Source: Perkinsus olseni
Taxonomy: Eukaryota; Perkinsozoa; Perkinsida; Perkinsidae
Length of the DNA stretch: 64,000 nucleotides
Assembly: GCA_013115135.1 (NCBI GenBank)
Contig: JABANP010000184.1
Location: 1 to 64,000, forward strand
Direction: 5' to 3'
The notes below the pieces were generated by a model. The model saw only the letters and a list, made by a program, of their open reading frames with translations, made no database searches and was not told the origin of the DNA. Below, in pieces: positions 9,501-19,298 of this stretch (positions are counted from its first letter, which is position 1; every line of letters starts with the position of its first letter). The translations under genes were made by a program, and so were the position numbers.

Positions 9501-10880
9501 CGCTTACCGCCAACTTACCGACTAGGATCATAGCCTTCAGAGCTTTCTTGCCATCAACCTCGCCCGTCTTCTGAGCAGCAGCGACTACCACTGGGTAGAA
9601 GTCATTATGCCCAAATTCTCCGGCCTAGAATAACAGCACTACCGAGGATCGAACCCGGGGTCTTCCGATTACCTGGTGCTTCGGATTACCCGCGTTGTAG
9701 CCGAACACCGTGCCTAACAAATAAGCAGTGAGACTTCTCGCGCGCCACGAAATTCCTACCATTAGAATCCCACTCCCTCACAGCACTCGAGTTAGCGGCG
9801 ATCGCCTTCTCAGCCTTCACCTTCTCGGAGCTTCCGAAAACTTTCGCACCTCGCCTGAAATCGAAAGTCACTGCGCCACGAAATTGCAGCAATTACGGAT
9901 GGTAAGGTTCGAGTGATTATTAGCCACGAACGAGCCACACAACGTCCCCTCATAAATCCTGCACCGGATATTGGGAACAGCGCCAATCTTTCCTTCTCGA
10001 AAAACAACAGAAGAAACCGGAAAAATCAGCGCTATCCTTCACAGCAAAGGACTCAAAAAAAGGGGAAAAATCTGCGCCTTTTTCCATCTTCAAAAACCGC
10101 AAAAATGGAAAAATTACGAAATACTCGTGATCATGTGCCCAGCGAACCAACCCCAACCTACGGGTCCCTATACTCCTCCAAGGCCTCACTTCTCAACAGA
10201 GTCGGGGCGTTAGTGTGCATGGCTAACGCTGAGATGCCGCACATAACCTGAAAACTCATATCAAGGAAAATCGTAAAACGAGAGACTCACAGAATCAGTG
10301 TGGAACATCTCCACTCTTCTGTAGACAGCCGGATCGATATCACCGCCGATCTGACAGGATTCGATGGGATTAAGAGTATCGAAAGGTGTGGTATAGTGTT
10401 CTCACCTTGCCATCTAGGAACTCAACAGCGAACTTGCCGATCCCTAGAGCTTGATTGGAGTCACGGGGAAGAACAACCTGAGCAGTGTGTTGAGCATATC
10501 CCGGTCCGATAAGAAGCTACGCTGAAGCTAAGTGACGGGTGACATGAAGACAGCAGTAAAAGATCGGATTCCAGATAGCAAAACTCGGGTGTTGTAGTCT
10601 CAATTGGTCCACCTCCAACAGGTGTGAAGGCGCGCACATTTATACCAGTCCCCGAAGTCCCCACGAGTCTCCTGGTAGAACAGAGTGAAGGCCTTGCTGT
10701 GATTCTACACGACTGTCGTTGCACAGGCAAGCCTGTCGTCGGCCAAGAAATGAATATTCCCGAAGATGCGCTCACCTTGGTGTCGGAAGTAGCAGCTGTG
10801 AAGGCTCGGACTCCAGAGGACGCGGAGGTCAGGAAAGAGAAAGCCGGGCGGACGGTCGGGTAGGCGATCTTTGACAACAT
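6545..10880 (-). CDS. 2-methylcitrate dehydratase, MmgE/PrpD family, mitochondrial, many exons
   Basis: Minus-strand gene read from ATG at 10880 to TAA at 6545. The first exon encodes a basic, Ser/Ala-rich leader (MLSKIAYPTVRPAFSFLTSA) typical of mitochondrial import. Later exons give diagnostic MmgE/PrpD blocks in order: DIDPAVYRRV and MCGISALAMHTNAPT (near 10.2-10.4 kb), AANSSAVREWDSNG and AGEFGHNDFYPVVVAAAQ (9.5-9.9 kb), VHGAIASAAVYGALMGATPE (9.1 kb), HYIPWRGIRAGKQLSDSKGA (8.9 kb), FAVMGMHFKLGLYEHQSAGA (8.3 kb), FAHGGPEYDARYPDGIPT (7.3 kb), YPSGHARNTTADLNAILQ (6.9 kb) and a final RNDPIDG. The family dehydrates 2-methylcitrate to 2-methyl-cis-aconitate in the methylcitrate cycle of propionate breakdown. 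Several introns contain tRNA-like sequence. Exact borders of a few exons were not resolved. Confidence 0.85.
8402..8534 (-). repeat. intron containing a complete tRNA gene in antisense
   Basis: This 133-nt GT-AG intron of the MmgE/PrpD gene lies between the exons ending FEPQQDGQCPFDI and starting ELSHSGSDF. More than half of it is the plus-strand tRNA-Thr at 8440-8511, with only 38 and 23 nt of flanking intron. Confidence 0.75.
8440..8511 (+). tRNA. tRNA-Thr (anticodon CGT)
   Basis: A full cloverleaf can be drawn. The acceptor stem pairs GCCACTT with AAGTGGC, the D-arm is GCTTAGTGGTAGAGC, and the anticodon stem TCTGC/GCAGA encloses the loop TTCGTAA with anticodon CGT (Thr ACG codons). The variable loop is AGGTC and the T-arm is GTCAG-TTCAATC-CTGGC. 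A- and B-box promoter sequences are intact, and a TTTT run follows at 8511-8514 as a possible pol III terminator. It lies inside an intron of the minus-strand MmgE/PrpD gene, in antisense. Confidence 0.9.
8936..9046 (-). repeat. intron with degenerate tRNA-Val-like sequence (antisense)
   Basis: A 111-nt intron joining AAIG to MFVVHYIPWRG in the MmgE/PrpD gene. Its plus strand holds a tRNA-like stretch at about 8945-9002: D-loop-like TTGGTCATG, an anticodon-loop-like GTAACAC (AAC, as in tRNA-Val), and a T-arm GCGGGTTCGAATACCC. The 5' acceptor strand does not pair, so this is probably not a functional tRNA. Confidence 0.65.
9625..9672 (-). repeat. 48-nt tRNA-like intron (sense)
   Basis: The intron of the MmgE/PrpD gene between the exons ending GNPKHQ and starting AGEFGHND. 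It starts GTAATCGGAAGACC and contains CCCGGGTTCGATCCTCGG, a tRNA T-arm with B-box, in the sense orientation, and ends TTCTAG. The donor GT is part of the tRNA-like TAATC segment, as in the DnaJ intron at 29998. Confidence 0.8.
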
Positions 10881-11367
10881 TGTTATGATGACTAGTTGAG
10901 CTTAACCAGAGAGATGGTACTTGTGTTAAGATACTCAACACACATCGCCATGTGGGAGGATCTTCGCTGCGCGCAGATTCTCGGTCGCCGGTCCACGCCC
11001 CAGGGCAAGCGAAGAGAATGAACTTCGTTGAATTCAAAGCTTGTTCCAATCAGCGAGCTATTCGAGAAACCTAGTGTGATATTAGAACAGCTGAATCAGC
11101 CGCTCAAGGCAAGTTCCCGCCGGCCTGGCGGTCGGTGAAGTTCGTTGAACCCGTCCCTCCGGAGCGTTCCCAACAAATTCCAGCCAACGAAGGTTGAAAT
11201 CAACTCAACAACATTAGCATGCAAAAAACATCAGCAGCCCGAATTTTTCCGCCCCGCGACCATTGGTATACGGAGACTCGACGAGGGAGGCATGAATCGC
11301 CTGAGGAAAGTGAAGACAACAGAGTAACTGGTCATGATACCCCCGTTCGAGAAAGTAAGCAAAGAAA
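10881..11367. other. intergenic region between two minus-strand genes
   Basis: About 490 bases between the 5' end of the MmgE/PrpD gene and the 3' end of the dCMP deaminase gene. It contains a variant of the dispersed motif, CTTCGCTGCGCGCA near 10965. No gene was seen. Confidence 0.35.
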
Positions 11368-14173
11368 CTAAGTAAACAATCGAGCCCGTAATTTACTGAC
11401 CAACCGACGATTGTTGAACGAGTCGTTCAGAACGACGCCGCTATTATAATATCTTGAGACCGATGAAACCGTAAGATACGCATGTGCATGCGTGCAACTC
11501 ACTCGCAATGAACATGCGCCAAACGCAACATCCGTCTGCTCGCCCGTGCGCTGTCGGTATCGTGATGACTGTCCGAGGCGTAATACACATGCGTGATGCC
11601 CGCCTGAGGTAAGAATTTCGTGGCGCGCGACAAGATTGTTCACTGGCCCACCTGCAGGATTAATTTGGCACACTCATGACACGGGAAAAGAGTGGTATAG
11701 ATCGCACAGTCTCTGATGTCGTGCTGGTTCTTGTTCATGATGGCATTCATCTCAGCATGGCACACAAACCAATATCTGATAAAAATATGCTCAGTGTCAG
11801 TTTGCAGTACAAGCTGGCCAAAAACGGATGAGATTCAATATTGAATATTCAGAATACTGCCTCAAGTTGATGGCATCTTGCACGAGAAGTTGCATTAAAC
11901 ATAACGTAATAATTGATAGTGGGCGCACAAGTGAACTCGCCGTCTCCGCCTCTCACTTGGAGTCAATCGGTTTGTCCCCCTTCTTCCCCCAATTCAACAA
12001 AGCATCGTTATCAATCTCTCCCATCGACGGGAAGCCATTGTATCTGACAGTCTTGAACTACCACCACGCTTGAGAGCTCATCCCATCGCGAAATTACAAA
12101 CGTTTCTAATCAGTTCTCAAGATAAGTCAAACAAGTCAATACAAACCATAAGCAGAACGCGTTACCTGTGTACGATTTTCATGTAATTCCGCGTCATAAC
12201 GCAGAGAAATCCGAGCACTTTTCTTTTGCATTAAGATGTCACATTATCATCACCATAATTCGGTGGTGTGCGGAACAAACTCAATACCGTGGCTGGGATA
12301 CGGCAGCGGGGCCGCAGAATGCAATGCTGATATTGATCGGGTTCGGCTTCATACTCACCCACTTGGGCGGTCTCTCTTCTAGGAAGAAGAGTATTTTGTA
12401 TTCTCTTTTTATTCAGCCTTAAGCAACAGTCTCCACCAAGGCAGGCTCGCGGTGAGAACGGTTCACTCGATAAATATCAAGATCAGGGAAAACCGACAGA
12501 TCCAAAGGCTTAGCTGGAGTCTGCTCAACCGCCTGAATCAGCACTACAGCGTGTACCAGTAAGCCAAGGGCCTCAGTATTCCCGTAGATCACCAAAATCC
12601 CAGCGAGAAACTCGAAGAAGTCGCCGATGGCCTCGCAGTCCGCGTCTGAGCCCTCTGTTGATCTAGCTAAAGCAGCTGACTGAGAGCGGGCGACAAGCTC
12701 ATAGAATGAGGCAAGAATCCAGCAAAGAGAACATGCGAGAAAAGAAAGGACTGCCTCTTTACGAGGCTCTCGTACTCGTAGATGTGCTCAACCAGAGCCT
12801 CAGGCTTGCCCAGGCCATTGCTGCGACCAAGCGCATCTCTCATCACAGACAGAAAGGCACGAAGAGAGCGCGCAAAAGCTCAGCCGTTGCTCGTTGGGTA
12901 ATCCCCAACGAGGAGTCCTCCCCTTGGCCTGGGGTTAACTCTGGCGTAAAGTCTGATGATTGGTTCTATGCGCCCGAGATGAGGCGGGTCGTCAGCAACG
13001 TCGCGAGCACTCGTCTGGCCCGTATTCGTTGAATTCATGGTGGGGATGGGGTCCTTAGATGGGCATCGCCAATGCGGCATCGGACTAGCTGTAGTGGCAG
13101 CGTGTCATCGTGACATTACTGAGTGCAAGCATCAACCGTCGGGGTCTCTAGAATGTATGCCACAGGTAAGGATTCCGCTCCGGAAAGTCTATACCCGTCT
13201 CGACCTTCCCAAGGAGATACGACCAGTTAATAATCAGGTCGTAATACGACCGTCGTATTAAGTGACAAGGAAGACGCTCCGCCCTCGCGGCAAGTCAGAG
13301 CATAGCTGACAATGGATAAACATTGTTGTTACCGAGAACAGAAGCACAACCGGTGTACTGAACATGATTACTCAACCTCACAATTAACAAGGCGGATCGC
13401 AGCTCGACCGCTGCGATGAGCGCCGCTCATTGAGCGGATAAATCGCCCTAGATCCAAAACGCGATTCGATACAGCTTCACTGTGAAGCCTTCACGTGCAT
13501 TCAATGACACGAGGTGACAATTTCGATCAACTAAGGCCGCCCGAGAGCAGCGCTCAAAGAAATCTCAACCCGGTATGTGTAATTCAGAACTTCAGAATTG
13601 AGTTTGAGCGAGAAATCTAATAGCAATATAGCTCACGAAACTTTCACGATTAAATAACACAGATTGTCGCCACCGCACTCACCCGATGCCCACCACTTTA
13701 TTATCAGGGTTGACGATCACTGCGCCGACCTGAGTAGAATGCTCATTCCAAGACTAAGCTCATTTGATGGTGATCAATAACTAGGCAGACTTTAGAATCG
13801 TTTAGATTGCGCCCGCGATTACGGGCGGTAATCGGTAATTCACGACAATTTACCGCTGCGGTAATACCGCACTAGCTGTGCGGCACTACGGCGAAGGAAC
13901 CAACTGCTTCAATTTGTTATCGTAGCGATAACTCACAAGAGAGTAAGCGATGTTCACGAACTAAGATCACCCCACTCGGTCGTCTACATGACTCGAAGGC
14001 TCCCTCAAGCTATGTTAAATCGCCGCCGAATAGAATCGAACCTGCGTGGAGGGGTCCTTGCTCCTCATCGCTGTGACATGGGCCAGTGCCATGAAGTATT
14101 CCGCCCATCCAAGATTGTCCTCTCTCGGGCCCGGGTCATCCTTCGGCACCTTCATGATCGGTGATTCGGACAT
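11368..14173 (-). CDS. DCTD: deoxycytidylate (dCMP) deaminase, 6 exons
   Basis: Six exons join in frame to 191 residues: 14173-14042, 13729-13683, 12043-11957, 11775-11652, 11603-11503 and 11452-11368. Exon 1 has WAEYFMALAHVTAMRSKDPS, exon 2 GAVIVNPDNKVVGIG, exon 3 YNGFPSMGEIDND, exon 4 the zinc-binding and catalytic motif VCHAEMNAIMNK plus FPCHECAKLI (the second CxxC half), exon 5 AGITHVYYASDSH. These are the hallmarks of dCMP deaminase, which converts dCMP to dUMP to supply thymidylate synthesis. The catalytic HAE and PCxxC are intact, and the length fits the family (about 180). Start at 14173 is chosen just upstream of the conserved domain; an in-frame ATG exists at 14257. Intron 4 is one of the CGCGCGCCACGAAATT introns. 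Intron 2 is unusually long. Confidence 0.92.
11604..11651 (-). repeat. 48-nt intron with CGCGCGCCACGAAATT motif
   Basis: Intron 4 of the dCMP deaminase gene, between CAKLILQ and AGITHVYY. It contains the dispersed 16-mer CGCGCGCCACGAAATT followed by the acceptor TTACCTCAG. The same motif, in either orientation, is found in introns of DnaJ, RFC3, Rag GTPase and MmgE/PrpD. Confidence 0.8.
12044..13682 (-). other. 1.64-kb intron 2 of dCMP deaminase with coding-like content
   Basis: This intron is roughly 30 times longer than its neighbours. On the minus strand, 12421 to about 12720 stays open and reads ILVIYGNTEALGLLVHAVVL and further to a stop at 12419; an overlapping frame upstream reads LGRSNGLGKPEALVEHIYEY. 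It may be an inserted fragment of another gene or a nested gene; I do not recognise the protein. A perfect inverted repeat CTCGTTGGG-taatc-CCCAACGAG lies near 12888-12910. Confidence 0.5.
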
Positions 14174-14503
14174 GGCTGAACAGAACAAGCTAGAGGGGAG
14201 AATGAAAATAGTCGGAAAAAATTCCAGTTTCCAGAAAATGGTCGTCTCTGTTGACACCGCGGTTCACCATCATGGGATGCATACAAACTTTCAAGCTTTC
14301 ATAATCGACTCAGCAGCGGGCAGCGAGAACGACTTCCAAAGTCCGAGTCTTATCTACAAGACTCAAGGCTTAGAAGACCTTGGGAGGTCACCCGGCGGAA
14401 GTACATAATTAACACGGACTTCGGCGGAGCGAAGCACAATGCAATTTATATTATTTAGGAAACGTTGGAGATCACGTTGCTCTAGGGGTCAGTCTCACGC
14501 TCT
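14174..14503. other. intergenic region
   Basis: About 330 bases between the dCMP deaminase start and the stop of the methyltransferase-like gene. It includes CGGCGGAGCGAAGCAC near 14420, a sequence that recurs near 41975 on the same strand. No gene was seen. Confidence 0.3.
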
Positions 14504-16306
14504 TTAAAGGCCTCTCATTAGCACTAGCCTCCTGAAAAGCAACCATACAAGAATCTTAGGTTGACCCTGGCATCGCGTGAGGGCCCAAGATACCTCCTCA
14601 GGGGTCTTCTTCATCAGAGGTACTAGCTCCTCGATCCTTTCCCGCTCATCATCCCTCAAGTGACCATCCTTACTATACAGCAAAAGCCTCGAACCAAACT
14701 TCGCGTTAATCGGCCTCCATTTCTAACAACACCCGCCACTAACAAGCTTCGACCTAAGATTCCCTCACCTGATAGTCCCAGTAGTAGTGCTCGTATTTCC
14801 CAAGCAATCGATCCTCCGCCAGCACTCCCTTCAACTTCCCTGCCTCATCCCGTCCCCGCAGAGCCTTGATACCGGGCGCGTCGTCCCACTGCGGTACTAT
14901 ACACAGGACCCGGATCCGCGCGTCAAGATCGACCAGCTCGGCCACTCTATGGGCGCAGTTCATGAGCTCAGATTCGAGATAGGGCGGATTGAGAACGAGC
15001 GTGAGCGGCTGGTCGGCCTCGAGGGTGTTAAGAATCTTCGTTACTTCTTCAATAACAGGAGCGCCATACACAGTCCCGAGCGATCCAAACACCTGAATAA
15101 AAGTCTTCAACCTAACCTATTTCGTATCTTCCACGGTTGCAGCTAAGATTCCCTACCATATCCAAACTGAAGGGGCTGCAATATCTACTCAACGTATGAT
15201 TGAATGGGCTGGCGTATCCTTCGAGCTGTGCATTCAGATGCTTCTCGACGAATTGGTAAACCTACAGCCACGTGCCGAAGCAGATCACTTTCCCTTCGTC
15301 GAGAAGGCTACTACCTTAGGCCCGAATCCCCAGTAGAGAGGGGATGATGCCATGATATAGCAGACGACACAGAGCTTGAATAATTTCGTGGCGCGCGGGA
15401 AAACATCGCAATCTTCCACGTTCAGGCGAGTCTTCAGGAAGGTCTCTGCTGATGTGATCATCTCCTGGTACCGCTCCTTTGTCATCTCCAAGGAAAGATA
15501 CTCCGGGTCGGACTGAACAGAGAATTTGCCGGGAGGAATCCAAGGTCGACGCACGACCAAGACGCAGGCACAAGATACGCCTGACTCACATCATGGACGA
15601 ATTTGATATTCGATGGGTCGTCGACCGGTTCCTCTTCTATCCGACCCACAACAGCATCAACATCCACAGTCTCCTCCGTCATCGGCAGGATACCGCACCT
15701 GGCTCTGTTATCATCGAAAGGTCCCGGGTTCAATCCCTAGCAACAACTTACTTCTCCGAAAAATCTTGAAGATCGGATACCCCTGCGCATGCGTCAAGTG
15801 TCGAGCATTCAAGATGCTTCTCACGAACTTCAGACTGAAGCTTCTCTAAAACCTGCGAAGGTAATCAAAAGGTCCCCGGATCGAATCCCCCCACATACCT
15901 TTTCAAACGGTATTCGCCCATTGATGACCGCTATGTAGAAGCGGCCGTAGCAGTTGTGGAACTCATACTTTCGGTAAGACTTCCGTCGTCGAACAAAATT
16001 CGGGCAGCCCTTCGAGAACCTCAAGTCTTTCACGATTCTTTCCCGTGCGCTCAACAATGTCAACGTAACGGCCGCGTACTGAGAAAGAGAGCCTCGCTCC
16101 GGAGCAAACAAATTAATAAGAACGAGTGCACCAATTTCGACAACGCTCGCTAAGAAGAAATATTTTAATTTTCGATCTTCTGCAGTTATCCCCGACGCTG
16201 ATGAGCTTACTTGGCGCATGCAGCCGTCCAGATCACTCGCAAGATTCTCGGCGGACTCAAAACCGGGCATGGAAAACTCTAAGCATGGAAAACTGCATGA
16301 ATACAA
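14504..16306 (-). CDS. PCIF1-like N6-adenosine methyltransferase (C-terminal part resolved)
   Basis: The exon at about 15087-14768 reads VFGSLGTVYGAPVIEEVTKI, then LVLNPPYLESELMNCAHRVA, then VLCIVPQWDDAPG. This matches the C-terminal methyltransferase module of PCIF1/CAPAM, the mRNA cap-adjacent m6Am writer: an FGSLG segment, an NPP[FY] catalytic motif followed by acidic ExxM/L, then a hydrophobic strand ending P.W. A last exon (DGHLRDDERERIEELV onward) ends at TAA 14504. Upstream open exons at 15285-15580, 15482-15733 and 15830-16306 (for example NCYGRFYIAVINGRIPFEKV) lie between tRNA-like introns at 15705 and 15853 and probably belong to the same gene; the N-terminus was not found. Family assignment is from memory of the motif pattern and needs a profile search. 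Confidence 0.6.
15705..15751 (-). repeat. 47-nt tRNA-like intron (antisense)
   Basis: GT-AG intron of the methyltransferase-like gene. On the plus strand it reads TCGAAAGGTCCCGGGTTCAA and continues as a T-arm, so the tRNA-like sequence is antisense to the gene. Donor GTAAGTTG and acceptor GATAACAG flank it closely. Confidence 0.75.
15853..15898 (-). repeat. 46-nt tRNA-like intron (antisense)
   Basis: GT-AG intron between the exons ending INGRIPFEK and starting with the VLEKLQ frame. On the plus strand it reads TAATCAAAAGGTCCCCGGAT followed by CGAATCCCCCC, the 3' half of a tRNA in antisense. Confidence 0.75.
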
Positions 16307-18630
16307 TGAGCACCCTTTCCGCAGAATACTGAACCGACATCAACTAGCAGGGAACCGTGGCGATGATCATCGTGAGGGTAACTCCAAAGTCTCACGGCTG
16401 GTTCAATTCGACCCAAGTGGGTAATTTGGTGAGCAATCTCGGGCCGAGATTGTTACCATTGTTGCTAGTCACTTCTTGAGGTTCTTGAGATTCTCGGCAG
16501 TCCGCAAAGCGGTCGATAGGTAACACGACAAAGCGACCTGCCGATGATATCGACTAGTGTATCTCTCCCTCTCCGGCGCTATGAGGTTGTAGAACGATCC
16601 TTGTTACTAGTACATAAATTCAGCGCAATACTTCTCACTTTGATCACGATATGTTACAATGTAGATACTAAATGTTACGGCATCGTGAAGCGCGAACACT
16701 GTCCAAGTTTTCCGTTTATTTCAACGTGGAACAACAAGAGTTAACATCCACCAGACTATTCACCGCCGCTTTCTCTCGATCATCAACTTAGACAGGAGTT
16801 TTCTCATCCGTCACTCTGGGTGGTAATCAGCAAAAACCTTTGCGGGGCGCAGTAAAAGACACGACTGTAGCCCTCAACGGCGACCCCCTCAACGACTGGT
16901 CGGAAATGTGCATGCCTACAGGTGTCGGTGATGAAAAAATTTTTCGGAAATCCAGGCAAATTCTCGTCCATCACCGCACAAGGGCAGTTCGGTTGAACTC
17001 GACCGAGTAAGATAGAGACATTCGGAGTCGATACCGACAACCCAGGCAACACAACCAGTTCGACCAAGCTGATGCGTGCAGGAAATTACCAATAGTAGTT
17101 AATCACTTCCCAGAGGAGTTGATAATAATCATCATGGTTTGAGCCACGAAGGCCTCTAACTGCATTATCGCCTTCGCGCTCTTCGCACGTCTGCCTTCAT
17201 ACCTGAAATGTCGCACATTCGCGTCGCTCCGCCAGAAGCGGATAAATAATGTCAAGCCACCACACCCAATCTTTAATCACGAAAATTCTTCCGCTCCTAT
17301 TTACTGAATAATGCGCTAAAAACTCCGTTATCGAAAAAAATTTTCCCCTGTGAATACCGTTACCCATGGCTTCCGAGGAACGAAAACGCCGTAAAAAAAA
17401 TAAAATCCTGATTGACTGTCAAAGGCTGATGACGATCCCCTGCCCGCTACCGTGCAGCCAGCTGTGTGAGGTTTCTCAGCTTATCTTCGCTCGAACCCAT
17501 GCGTTGCCCAAGGCAGAGGACGAGATGATAGAAGATGTCTCGTGGATCTATCCATTGCGTTAGCAGAGTATATAACTTGGCTCGAACCGCCTGAGAAAAC
17601 CCAAGATGGAGCAAGGTTGCAAGATTTTGAAATGACGACAGCAACGAGAAGATGTACCACAGACAACCACTATCACCCGGTAAGCCTCCCGGGTAACCGG
17701 TTACGAAAGCGCGCCGTGTCCAACTGCGAGCGCAGACGAAATATTCTGAGTGCGCAGCATAATCGTAAGACACCCTCATGTGCCCTTCGGTTTTTTTACT
17801 CACCTTGCACTAGTCCCAATATGGAATATAAAAGATGTAAACATTTCGATCACAAACAGCCCGAGTCTTCCCCACCTCCCGTTCCCAATTCCCCCTCCAC
17901 TCACCAGCATCCGCTTTGGAGACTGCTCGGTTACAATATCTTTGGCAATATCCTCCACGAATACCTGACAAAAATATTCAAGCTTCTTAGAGGAGGCCTG
18001 CTTCAGGTAGTTTTCATCTCAAGCATGAGAGGTGACACTCGAAATTAGAAGGCAGAAATTAACTCGAACAGAGGGCCCTTAACATGGAAACCCGCTCGGA
18101 TCGGAGCGTGCAGTGACTCCACTGTAGTCAAGGGAATGCTTCCCATGATGCAAAGCCCAACGGGTGGCAAGCTCAGAACAGGATTACTCCGGCTCTGCAT
18201 ATTAGAGGACAGGGCCAAGCCCCCTTGCAAACGTGATCGTCCTCGGAAGTCTGGAGCATAGCATACACGTTCAACACTTGTTTCCTTGTACGGCTGAATG
18301 ACACCCAATGCGAGAATCCTGTAACCCGCTGCCTCGCTCAACGTCCGACACAGATAATCAAGTTCTTGTCGTCGAGTCTCTTCCCGTCCCGATACGGGAA
18401 GAGCCATCTTGTGTTTCCGCCCCACTTGGTGTTGTCCACAGCGTCCAACCAGTCTCTCATGGCAATCGCCGCGTATCCCTCGCACACAAGTTTTTTACCC
18501 GAGGGGTCACTACTAAATCGACTATTGCTACAGCTATCATTTACTGTTGTCACTGCTACTGCTGCACTAATGCTACATCTACTATGGACTATTGTTACAT
18601 CGCTCTATCATGGCTACTACTACTAAGATG
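16307..18630 (-). other. uncharacterised minus-strand exons
   Basis: Several minus-strand open segments look coding but could not be joined or named. The segment at 16804-17067 contains GRVQPNCPCAVMDENLPGFP and TCRHAHFRPVVEGVAVEGYS. The segment at 17447-17803 contains TQWIDPRDIFYHLVLCLGQR. The segments at 18045-18553 contain EGYAAIAMRDWLDAVDNTKW and, in another frame, LDYLCRTLSEAAGYRILALG. They could be the N-terminal part of the PCIF1-like gene plus one further gene. The stretch 18520-18630 is a low-complexity CTA/CTG triplet run. No function is assigned. Confidence 0.35.
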
Positions 18631-18708
18631 ACTAATGCTACTGACCCAGCTCTGTGACTAATGCTACTGACCCAGCTCTGTGACTAATGCTACTGACCCA
18701 GCTCTGAC
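18631..18708. repeat. 26-bp tandem repeat, about three copies
   Basis: The unit ACTAATGCTACTGACCCAGC plus TCTGTG is repeated three times head to tail at 18631, 18657 and 18683, the last copy diverging at its end. It adjoins a CTA/CTG-rich run and lies downstream of the RFC3 exons. Confidence 0.85.
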
Positions 18709-19298
18709 GCACTACAGATATCATCACCACTAATATGACTCAACTATCCCTATATCCACACGCTCCAACACAAAGATCCACCGACCCGAGGAGAGCTGCA
18801 TCCCGGCCCGAAGTGGCGAGTAGATGTCCGACTGTAATCTACGGCCTTGGCCGGGCACGCCTGCTCCGCAGCGCATAGAGTACACAGCACGTGCAGCCTC
18901 GACTATGTGACGTAAGAAGACGGCTTCAGTACTGCTGCCACTCAGCCGATCTGTCACCCGCGAACTCATCCAAAAATCCCCACGGCGAGCCGAACATTGA
19001 GCGGTTCTTGGTGCCATGAAGCGACACAGCAAAATGGATCAGGTGACACAGATCTGTAGCACTAGGTCGAGAGAGGCATAAGTTATGCTGCATAACCAAC
19101 ATGAAATACGAGCCACTGCAAAGTAAAATTTTGTCAAAACACTTGCTGTGATGACAAGCTGTCACAGCTGACATCATTATCCTATTTTTCTCGTATCCTA
19201 TCGTCCGAGGCAAGAAAGGTTTATGCCTCTGCACGTTATCCACCTCGACCAACCCTTATAATGGTCCTGACAGTCTGTCAGTGACAGACTACACCCAC

